Source: Agrobacterium vitis (GTDB lineage Bacteria; Pseudomonadota; Alphaproteobacteria; Rhizobiales; Rhizobiaceae). From it: 64,000 bases of DNA. The notes beneath the pieces were generated by a model. The model saw only the letters and a list, made by a program, of their open reading frames with translations, searched no databases and was not told the DNA's origin. This document shows positions 56,657 to 64,000 of this stretch, piece by piece; position 1 is the first letter of the stretch, and each line of letters opens with the position of its first letter. The DNA lies in NCBI RefSeq assembly GCF_014926405.1, contig NZ_JACXXJ020000005.1, positions 3,329,001-3,393,000 of the forward strand, read 5' to 3'. A program made the position numbers and the translations under genes.

Positions 56657-58009
56657 TCAGCGGATTGGGCCGGACCGCGCATAGGTCATATCAGGCACCG
56701 CCGCGTCTTCTTCCCAATCGAGTTCGACGGGTCTTCCCAGAACCGTCAGGATACCCTTGGGCGAGGTAAGCCGCGGTGGCGGATCGATGAAGGCGTCGGG
56801 CATGTTGACCGTTCCCTCGATAACCCGCTGCACCATGGCGCCAATGGCCGCCTGACGGCCTGCCTTGTTGAAGAAGTCGCCCTTGATCTGAATGGTCGCG
56901 GCCATGGCCTTGACGAGATCGCGCATCAACTCAGGATCGACCGGCTCAGGCCGCTTCCAGAAATCATCCAGCCGGCCCTGATGGGTCAGCCCCGGCACGT
57001 CAAACACCGCGCAGCCTAGCACGATGGTTGGCTTTTGGGCGCGCAGGCTATGAAGGCCAACGGTGGAATTGACGATGACAACGCCCGCCGTCTTTTCCAG
57101 AATATCATGCAGGTCGCCTTCCTCGATAAAAACGACGCGGTCCTCGATCTTGAACTCGCGGGCGATATGACGAAGCACCTTGTGCCAACGCTCCAGACCG
57201 TTGTCGAGCGGATGCTGCTTAAACAGCAGCTTGCTACCCGCTGGCGCATTCTTGACGAAGGAGGCGATTACCTGCCGCATCATGTCGCGCAGATGCCGGT
57301 AGGGGGAATTGGCACGGATCTGGTAATCGCTCTGCAATTGCAGGGCGACGAGATAGAAGGGCGACTGGCCGTCCTCCAGAAATCCCTCCGGCAGGCGAGC
57401 AGGCTTGACGCCCGCTTTCAGCAGCCAAGGAAGATAGTCCACCAGAGCGGAATAATATTTGTCGGCGTTATAGAGTGGATAGAAGGGCCTGCCGAAGAAA
57501 TTCAGCAGGTTATAGATCACCTCGTTGAAGGCTTCCTGGCCGAACGTATGCGGATATTTGACCGCGATATCCGGTTCTTCCACCTTGGCGGCAATGGCGC
57601 GAATAGCCTTCGGATCATTGGGAAAATGCGAGAAGCGGCCCATGCCATCACGCTCGAAGGTCAGCCAGTCCGGCCGCAGATAGCCCCATTCAACCGCATG
57701 ACAGCGCACCCCGATTTCAGCGCCGATTTCAGCCGCTTTGGCGTGATAGGGCAGGCGGTCCGCATAATAGACGATATCGGTAATGCCCTTTTCGGCAATC
57801 AGCCGCCGCAGATAGGTTGGCCATTTGGAAAAGGAACCGCGGTAATTTTTGGCGCCACGTTTGCGCCAGAACAGAAAATCGCCCAGCGTAAAATTCACAT
57901 GGTGTGTTTTTACACCCGCTCGTTCAAAAGCTCTTGCAAATTCCGTCCAGAGAATGGAGGGAGGCCCCTGAAGGAACAATACAGCCTTTGTCGGCTCAAC
58001 TGATGTCAT
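56657..58009 (-). CDS. KpsS-like capsular polysaccharide biosynthesis protein (copy 1)
   Basis: A 450-residue protein of the capsule polysaccharide synthesis family, whose KpsS/KpsC members are beta-Kdo transferases building the glycolipid primer of group 2 capsules. Visible motifs: VLFLQGPPS at the N-terminus, EWGYLRPDWLT (about residue 115), LQLQSDYQIR, LLFKQHPLDNGL, VIVNSTVGLHSL and DVPGLTHQG. There are no membrane segments. The ATG at 58009 is chosen; the frame extends eight codons to a TTG. It has the same motif series as the divergent gene to the right. No kps transport genes are in the window. Confidence 0.85.
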   Translation of the reverse strand: MTSVEPTKAVLFLQGPPSILWTEFARAFERAGVKTHHVNFTLGDFLFWRKRGAKNYRGSFSKWPTYLRRLIAEKGITDIVYYADRLPYHAKAAEIGAEIGVRCHAVEWGYLRPDWLTFERDGMGRFSHFPNDPKAIRAIAAKVEEPDIAVKYPHTFGQEAFNEVIYNLLNFFGRPFYPLYNADKYYSALVDYLPWLLKAGVKPARLPEGFLEDGQSPFYLVALQLQSDYQIRANSPYRHLRDMMRQVIASFVKNAPAGSKLLFKQHPLDNGLERWHKVLRHIAREFKIEDRVVFIEEGDLHDILEKTAGVVIVNSTVGLHSLRAQKPTIVLGCAVFDVPGLTHQGRLDDFWKRPEPVDPELMRDLVKAMAATIQIKGDFFNKAGRQAAIGAMVQRVIEGTVNMPDAFIDPPPRLTSPKGILTVLGRPVELDWEEDAAVPDMTYARSGPIR

Positions 58010-58144
58010 TGCGGACGCGACCCCTCGTCTCAATTTCCACGCAAGTTTTTCAATTCAACGGCCCTTATAGGCCATGTTATAAATTTGTCGTATGACTTAA
58101 ACACCACAGAAGGCAGGGATTCGTTAGAGAATCGTTTATATCGA

Positions 58145-59449
58145 GTGACAAAGCGACGCACATTTCTGTTTCTCCAAGGCCCGGCCTCGCCGTTTCTCCC
58201 AGCGCTCGCAAGAGCATTGGAAACGCGCGGCGTAGCCGTGCGTAAGGTCAATTTTTGTTCAGGTGATGTCCTTTTTTGGCAAAAATGGCCTTTTGATTTT
58301 TTTCGTGGCCGGGATGATGCCTGGCCCAGCTTTCTTGAACGGCTCATTCTGCGCCACGGCATTACCGATGTGCTGATGCTGGGCGATGGCCGGCCCAAAC
58401 ACGCTGCCGCCGTTGCGCTATGCACCAGGCTTGGCCTGCGCGCCCATATTTTCGAACATGGCTACCTGCGGCCCGACTGGCTGACGGTGGAGCCGTTCGG
58501 CATGTCCAGCCAGTCGCGGTTTCCAGTCGATCCGCAGGCAATCGTGGCGTTGGCGCAGGGCGTCGAGGCTCCTCAGCCGCGCAGCCCCTATCCGTCCAGC
58601 TTTCTCACTTATGCGCTTTATGACCTGATCTATCATATCCCGAATGTCGCGCTCGGCTGGCTGCTGCATCCGCATTACAAGGCGCATGGTCCTGTCCATC
58701 CCGTCGTGGAATATAGTGGCTGGATCATTAAGGGCCTGACCGCACGCAGGCGAAAGGCGCAAGCAATGCGCCTGCAACAGCGCTATCTGGCGACGGACAG
58801 AGCGTTCGACTTCTATCTTTTTCCGCTGCAATTGCCGGGGGACTATCAGATCCGCCGCCATGCGCCGATGGGCGACCTGTTTCGCATCCTGCAAGCCGTG
58901 ATCCGTTCCTTTGCCCGTCATGCGCCATCCGGCAGCAGATTGCTGTTCAAGACCCATCCAATCGACAATGGCCTGCGCGACTGGTCATCAGACATCGCCC
59001 ACATGGCGGAGCGCTGCGGTATCACCCATCAGGTGGATGTGATCGATGGCGGTGACCTGACGGCCCTGATAGGGGCCAGCCGCGGCTTGGTGACGGTAAA
59101 CTCCACGGTCGGCCTGACGGCGCTGCAACAAGCCATCCCGGTCATGGCGCTTGCTCCGGCAATCTACGACGTCCCCGGCCTCACGCACCAACAAAGCCTC
59201 GCCAGCTTCTGGCAGGCACCCGAATTGCCTGACGCCACCCTGCTCAATCACCTGATCCACGCCATGACCGCCACCATCCAACTCCCCGGCGGCTTCATCG
59301 GCAAGCAGGCTATCACCGACGGCGCCACGGCAATGGCCGACAGACTGCTGGCCGAAACAAAACCACTTGCCCACGAGCCTTCACCCGAACGCAGCCGTTT
59401 TCGGTATGAAAGTGAGCTTTTGGAATTGGAGGCAGTGGGATTGAGGTAA
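58145..59449 (+). CDS. KpsS-like capsular polysaccharide biosynthesis protein (copy 2)
   Basis: A 434-residue paralog of the divergent neighbour, sharing LFLQGPASPF, FEHGYLRPDWLT, LQLPGDYQIR, LLFKTHPIDNGL, VTVNSTVGLTAL and DVPGLTHQQ in the same order. The shared spacing suggests both are active glycosyltransferases of the KpsS type. The start is uncertain: no ATG is available, GTG at 58145 gives an N-terminus aligned with copy 1, and a TTG at 58085 would add 20 residues. Overall similarity to copy 1 is moderate, so the duplication is old. Confidence 0.83.
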   Translation: MTKRRTFLFLQGPASPFLPALARALETRGVAVRKVNFCSGDVLFWQKWPFDFFRGRDDAWPSFLERLILRHGITDVLMLGDGRPKHAAAVALCTRLGLRAHIFEHGYLRPDWLTVEPFGMSSQSRFPVDPQAIVALAQGVEAPQPRSPYPSSFLTYALYDLIYHIPNVALGWLLHPHYKAHGPVHPVVEYSGWIIKGLTARRRKAQAMRLQQRYLATDRAFDFYLFPLQLPGDYQIRRHAPMGDLFRILQAVIRSFARHAPSGSRLLFKTHPIDNGLRDWSSDIAHMAERCGITHQVDVIDGGDLTALIGASRGLVTVNSTVGLTALQQAIPVMALAPAIYDVPGLTHQQSLASFWQAPELPDATLLNHLIHAMTATIQLPGGFIGKQAITDGATAMADRLLAETKPLAHEPSPERSRFRYESELLELEAVGLR

Positions 59450-59453
59450 TAAA

Positions 59454-59543
59454 TGGCGGAGAGGGTGGGATTCGAACCCACGATACGGTTGCCCGTATGC
59501 CGCATTTCGAGTGCGGTGCTTTCGACCACTCAGCCACCTCTCC
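59454..59543 (-). tRNA. tRNA-Ser(CGA)
   Basis: A 90-nt tRNA with acceptor GGAGAGG/CCTCTCC, encoded CCA end, TTCGAATC T-loop and a long variable arm as in serine tRNAs. The anticodon loop CTCGAAA has anticodon CGA, reading UCG. It lies 4 bp past the kpsS-like stop, on the other strand. Confidence 0.97.
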
Positions 59544-59972
59544 GCGGGTCTGGTCGGCGCTTGTATAGCGCGGGCTGTCTCATAGCGGCGATTAAGGAGG
59601 CTGGCAAGAGCGAAAAAGGCATAATTCCCCGCTATGTGCTGGATCGTCTTGATGGAGCGCAGCGCAGGTCTGCCGCCTGCCTGTTGCAGGAAAGACAATG
59701 GGTGACGTGATTTCATGCGCGGGTGGTTTATCGTCTGGAATTCTCCTTGTGTTTAGGGGGTTTCGCCTTGACAGCTTGGGGCTTCTCACGTATGCGACGT
59801 GCGACTTTAGATATGGGTGATCCCTATTTGTGGATTCTCAAGTCTATAATCGCTTCTCGCTTTGCCGAGAGGTTTCCACCGGCAGATCTCAAGATCTGCT
59901 CTCCGACTGACAAAAAGACGGTCGTCCGGCATTTGCCGGTCAGAACCGGTAACGAACATGGAAGGATAAAAT
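59544..59972 (+). promoter_or_regulatory. rplU upstream region with promoter and leader hairpins
   Basis: 429 bp without a credible gene. A TTGACA hexamer (59768) and TATGCG (59791) with 17 bp spacing make a plausible promoter. The resulting leader of about 170 nt would contain two perfect stems: GCAGATCT/AGATCTGC (59882-59899) and CCGGCA/TGCCGG (59936-59949), the latter about 23 bp before the rplU ATG. These could serve ribosomal-protein autoregulation, but I recognise no known motif. Confidence 0.5.
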
Positions 59973-60287
59973 ATGTTCGCAGTCATCAAGACCGGCGGTA
60001 AGCAGTACCGCGTAGCCGCCAACGACGTGCTGACCATCGAAAAGCTGGAAGCCGAAGCTGGTGCTATCGTTGAATTCACCGAAATTCTCGTTGTTGGCGT
60101 TGGTGCCGATGCGACGATCGGTGCGCCTTTTGTTGCTGGTGCAACCGTTAAGGCTGAAGTTGTCGAGCATAACCGTGGCAAGAAGGTCATCGCGTTCAAG
60201 AAGCGCCGTCGCCAGAATTCCAAGCGGTCGCGCGGCCATCGCCAGCACCACACAGTCGTTCGCATCACCGACATCGTCGCTGCGTAA
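59973..60287 (+). CDS. rplU: 50S ribosomal protein L21
   Basis: A 104-residue large-subunit protein. [20 protein letters not shown] is the standard N-terminus, and the basic [20 protein letters not shown] and [10 protein letters not shown] segments complete the family pattern. GGAAGGATAAAAT-type sequence precedes the ATG. It is followed 38 bp later by rpmA, the usual L21-L27 operon. Confidence 0.98.
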   Translation: MFAVIKTGGKQYRVAANDVLTIEKLEAEAGAIVEFTEILVVGVGADATIGAPFVAGATVKAEVVEHNRGKKVIAFKKRRRQNSKRSRGHRQHHTVVRITDIVAA

Positions 60288-60325
60288 TCGGTCAACGGGA
60301 AACCAGGTTTTAAAGGAGAACTCCA

Positions 60326-60598
60326 ATGGCACATAAAAAAGCTGGCGGTTCGTCGCGCAACGGTCGCGATTCCGAGTCCAAGCGCCTTGGCGTGAAGAAG
60401 TTCGGCGGCGAAGTCGTCATTCCAGGCAATATTATCGTTCGTCAGCGCGGCACGCAGTGGCATCCGGGCGCAAACGTCGGCATGGGCAAGGACCATACGA
60501 TCTTTGCACTCACCACCGGCAATGTCACCTACCGTACGAAGTCCAACGGCCGCGTATTCGTGTCCGTCATGCCGAAAACGGCGGAAGCCGCAGAATAA
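60326..60598 (+). CDS. rpmA: 50S ribosomal protein L27
   Basis: A 90-residue protein whose N-terminus reaches the peptidyl transferase centre. [20 protein letters not shown] and [20 protein letters not shown] are diagnostic. The short N-terminus has no cleaved leader of the Firmicutes kind. AAGGAGAACTCC precedes the ATG. A terminator follows. Confidence 0.98.
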   Translation: MAHKKAGGSSRNGRDSESKRLGVKKFGGEVVIPGNIIVRQRGTQWHPGANVGMGKDHTIFALTTGNVTYRTKSNGRVFVSVMPKTAEAAE

Positions 60599-60662
60599 AG
60601 CCGGTCGCTTACCAACAGCCGGCGTCTCATCGACCCGGCTGAGCGTACAGGTTCAGTCAGAC

Positions 60663-60700
60663 AAAAGGGAAGATGAGGCGCCACCTCTCTTCCCTTTTTT
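60663..60700 (+). terminator. rplU-rpmA terminator
   Basis: An 11 bp stem AAAAGGGAAGA / TCTTCCCTTTT with an inner GAGG/CCTC pair is followed by further T residues, 65 bp past the rpmA stop. Confidence 0.9.
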
Positions 60701-60724
60701 CTTACCTCCAAAGGAGACTGAGCC

Positions 60725-61357
60725 ATGGAACGCTTATTACTGAGGGATGACCAATTCCGGTCACCCGACGATCGGCTGAGGCCGGATCGGTTAAGGCAAA
60801 GTTGCCCCGTCCTCTTATCGCAGCGGCTGGTTATGCGCGCTCCGCATGTAGAAGACATTGACGCCCTTACCCATCTCGCCAATAACGCCGCCGTTGCGAC
60901 CATGGTGTCGCGTATGCCACATCCTTACACGGCAGCCGATGCCGCCGATTTTGTGCGACGTTCCAATCTCGGCGAGATCGGTAAATGCGTCTATGCGATT
61001 ACGAAGGGCGAAAATGGCGAATTTCTCGGGTGCTGCGCGCTTGAGCCGCATACCGACCTGGAGACACTGGAAATCGGCTATTGGCTGGGTGAGCCCTATT
61101 GGAACAACGGCTACGCCACCGAAGCCGCCCATGCCTTGATCGACATGGCCTTCCGCACTCGCGATATCGCCTTCATCGATGCCCGTTGCCGGGTTACCAA
61201 TGTGGCGGCACGGCGGGTCATCCAGAAATGCGGCTTCCAGTTCCAGGGCTCCGGCATGGTTGGCCATCTGGCTGCCCGTGGCATGGTGCCGGTGGAATGG
61301 TACCGGCTGGATCGCAAGACCTGGATGTCACTGAAGAGCTGGGGGGAGATGCGGTGA
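60725..61357 (+). CDS. GNAT family N-acetyltransferase (RimJ-like, copy 1)
   Basis: 210 residues. After an N-terminal stretch of about 30 residues comes the RimJ/RimL-type GNAT fold: QRLVMRAPHVEDIDALTHLAN, LEIGYWLGEPYWNNGYATEAA (acetyl-CoA loop region) and NVAARRVIQKCGFQFQGSG, quoted in parts. Substrate may be a protein N-terminus or small amine; not determinable. AAAGGAGACTGAGCC precedes the ATG. The next gene starts in a TGATG overlap and is of the same family. Confidence 0.88.
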   Translation: MERLLLRDDQFRSPDDRLRPDRLRQSCPVLLSQRLVMRAPHVEDIDALTHLANNAAVATMVSRMPHPYTAADAADFVRRSNLGEIGKCVYAITKGENGEFLGCCALEPHTDLETLEIGYWLGEPYWNNGYATEAAHALIDMAFRTRDIAFIDARCRVTNVAARRVIQKCGFQFQGSGMVGHLAARGMVPVEWYRLDRKTWMSLKSWGEMR

Positions 61358-61944
61358 TGGCTGCGCTTGAAAAGCCCCGGCTGCAAACGCGGCTTCCCTC
61401 GCTTGGGCCTTGCCCGGTGATCGAAACGCAACGATTGGTGCTGCGTCCGCATCGGCTTTCCGATGCGGATGCCATTGCCGCCTCGCTGAACGACTGGCAG
61501 GTCACCCGGATGTTGAGCCGGGTGCCGATGCCTTATGACCGGCAGGATGCTTGCGACTGGCTGAACCGCACCAGCGCCGGTGTCATGCCGGATTGGCACC
61601 TGGCTATTACGTCGGGCGATGACGTTCATATCGGCATGGTCGGCCTGGAACTGCGCCATGGGCTTTGGCATCTCGGTTATTGGCTCAATCGTTTCTACTG
61701 GGGGCGGGGGCTGATGAGCGAGGCAGCCCGGGCTGCGGTGGAACGGTTCTTCCGGCGCATGCCGGAGGCGGTGCTGCATTCCGGTGCCTTTGCCGATAAT
61801 GCCGCATCCCTGAAGATCCAGGACAAGCTGGGCTTCACCCTGACGCGCTGCGCCGATCTCTACAGCCTGTCGCGCAATGCCATGGCACCGCATATTGAAA
61901 CCCGCCTGACGCAGGACGGGTTTCAGAGAGCGAAAGCGTTTTAA
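61357..61944 (+). CDS. GNAT family N-acetyltransferase (RimJ-like, copy 2)
   Basis: 195 residues, of the same subfamily as the upstream gene: VIETQRLVLRPHRLSDADAI, LGYWLNRFYWGRGLMSEAAR and NAASLKIQDKLGFTLT. The ATG overlaps the upstream stop by one base (TGATG), so the two are translationally coupled. Moderate similarity indicates an old tandem duplication. A larger frame starting at 61099 is the out-of-frame shadow of copy 1. Confidence 0.88.
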   Translation: MAALEKPRLQTRLPSLGPCPVIETQRLVLRPHRLSDADAIAASLNDWQVTRMLSRVPMPYDRQDACDWLNRTSAGVMPDWHLAITSGDDVHIGMVGLELRHGLWHLGYWLNRFYWGRGLMSEAARAAVERFFRRMPEAVLHSGAFADNAASLKIQDKLGFTLTRCADLYSLSRNAMAPHIETRLTQDGFQRAKAF

Positions 61945-61980
61945 AGACAGGTGCGGCGGCCGGACAGGGCCGCCCCACCC

Positions 61981-62841
61981 TCAATCCAATTCCACCCAGA
62001 CCGGAAAATGGTCTGAGCCGACCGCATCGGTATCGACGCTTGCCGCTTTCAGGCGATGGGCCAGCGAACCGCTCAGGAAGCAGTAATCGAGATGCATGCG
62101 CATATCCGGCTTGCCGACCTCTTCCCAGCTGTAACTTTCGGCATTGAGTTTGCCGAGCCGGGCCAATGCGTCCAGAGGCGCGTCGGCGCGGGCGGTGCGA
62201 CCGTAATAAGCGTCGATGGTTCCGACCATCTCGCGGTATTCCGGCGATTCCGGCTGCATGTTGAAATCGCCCATCAGCAGGAAATCCTCCGGCAACGGCG
62301 GTTGCGGCAGGGCAAATTCCTGTCCGCCGGTCATTGCGCCGCCTTCCTGGATGAAGTTGATGGCGCGGTCCTTCAGAAACCGGATCTGGGCGATGCGTTC
62401 GTCCGGTGCGACATGGTCGAGATGGACGGAATAGACCCGGAGCGCCCCGCCGGGCGCATCGATCACCGCTTCGGTCGCGGCGCGCTGATTGTTGAGCTTT
62501 TCGAACGTGCGGGTGCGCGGCAACAGCAGCATCCGGTTGGCCAGGATCGGCCAGCGCGACAGCACCATATTGCCGAACTGGAAGCGCTTGTCGACCCGGC
62601 GGCCTTTGATCAGCGCCGAAGAGGCGTGCAGGTCGCAGGCGGGTCCATAAACCCAATGGTATTCGGGAAAATGGTTGGCGAAAATTTCCGGCAGGTCGGC
62701 ACCGCCATTGGCGGGATAACCGCGGGTGACTTCCTGGAGGGTGATGACATCGGCACCCTCGAGGTTTTTGGCGATCCTGATGGGGTCGAATTTGCCGTCC
62801 AGGCCGATCCCGTATTGAATATTGTAACTGACGAAACGCAC
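61981..62841 (-). CDS. Endonuclease/exonuclease/phosphatase family protein
   Basis: 286 residues of the EEP fold (exonuclease III-like metal-dependent phosphodiesterase). FVSYNIQYG (Asn metal ligand) opens the domain, then VITLQEVTRG (Glu), YSVHLDHVAPDERIAQI (Asp/His), LLMGDFNMQPESPEY (GDFN) and GSDHFPVWVEL (SDH, catalytic His). All key motifs are intact. No signal peptide. Substrate could be DNA, nucleotide or phospholipid headgroup. The GTG at 62841 gives the usual short N-terminus and has GGAGG 12 bases upstream; the frame opens at 62910. Confidence 0.87.
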   Translation of the reverse strand: MRFVSYNIQYGIGLDGKFDPIRIAKNLEGADVITLQEVTRGYPANGGADLPEIFANHFPEYHWVYGPACDLHASSALIKGRRVDKRFQFGNMVLSRWPILANRMLLLPRTRTFEKLNNQRAATEAVIDAPGGALRVYSVHLDHVAPDERIAQIRFLKDRAINFIQEGGAMTGGQEFALPQPPLPEDFLLMGDFNMQPESPEYREMVGTIDAYYGRTARADAPLDALARLGKLNAESYSWEEVGKPDMRMHLDYCFLSGSLAHRLKAASVDTDAVGSDHFPVWVELD

Positions 62842-62907
62842 GATACTCTTTGACCTCCGCGTCAAGCGGCGATAACGATGGCCGCATATATGATATGAGT
62901 ATCCTGA

Positions 62908-64000
<1,093 letters not shown>

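Overview
The window looks like a chromosomal segment of a Rhizobiaceae alphaproteobacterium, most likely the Agrobacterium/Allorhizobium group. Allorhizobium (Agrobacterium) vitis is my best guess. The reasons are high GC with GGAGG-type ribosome sites, a phaB-phaA/phaR locus, mtgA next to a polyprenyl synthase, an Lrp-type regulator divergent from a large putA, rhizobial-type interspersed repeats, and an rsmB-heparinase-purH / rplU-rpmA-GNAT-obgE order. The species name is inference; family level is well supported.

Layout. 1-10.4 kb: polyhydroxybutyrate genes (phaB, phaA, phaR), rpmF, a GST, mtgA, an ispA-type prenyl synthase, a LysE exporter, an OmpA-like lipoprotein, ispG and an MFS transporter. 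10.4-20.8 kb: the accessory highlight. A single 2531-residue highly reducing type I polyketide synthase is followed by a PLP alpha-oxoamine synthase and a 3-ketosphinganine-reductase-like SDR, preceded by a 528 bp leader. There is no thioesterase. Together the three could build a carbon chain, release it by decarboxylative condensation with an amino acid, and reduce the resulting ketone. This is the logic of fumonisin/AAL-toxin and of sphingoid bases. 20.8-27.5 kb: a YigZ-family protein, putR/putA for proline catabolism and a flavoprotein. 27.5-40.5 kb: a tightly packed chemosensory operon (HD-GYP regulator, STAS, CheY, CheA, CheW, three MCPs, CheW, CheR, CheB). The MCPs share an almost identical signalling domain but carry one, three and two HAMP units.

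40.5-44.5 kb: an inverted pair of repeats, a hypothetical membrane protein, a 385 bp gap full of strong hairpins, a PadR-DUF1700-GIN operon and an orphan ParA. 44.6-49.4 kb: rppH, a divergent polysaccharide deacetylase, ctpA and an EnvC-like factor, a cell-envelope group. 49.6-56.5 kb: a small secreted protein, an SDHAF4-like assembly factor, htpX, rsmB, a heparinase-family protein and purH. 56.6-59.4 kb: two divergent KpsS-like capsule genes. 59.4-64 kb: tRNA-Ser(CGA), rplU, rpmA, two acetyltransferases, an EEP-family hydrolase and obgE, cut by the window end.

Most of the window is ordinary core genome. The parts that deserve attention are the PKS/oxoamine-synthase/reductase cluster, the MCP triplet, and the structured gap at 41.4-41.8 kb. 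From memory, published work on A. vitis F2/5 found that a PKS gene and the predicted aminotransferase gene just downstream of it are needed for tobacco hypersensitive response and grape necrosis. This cluster fits that description, so the PKS and aminotransferase may already be known. The SDR and the sphingoid-base interpretation are the newer part. I cannot confirm locus identity from sequence alone.
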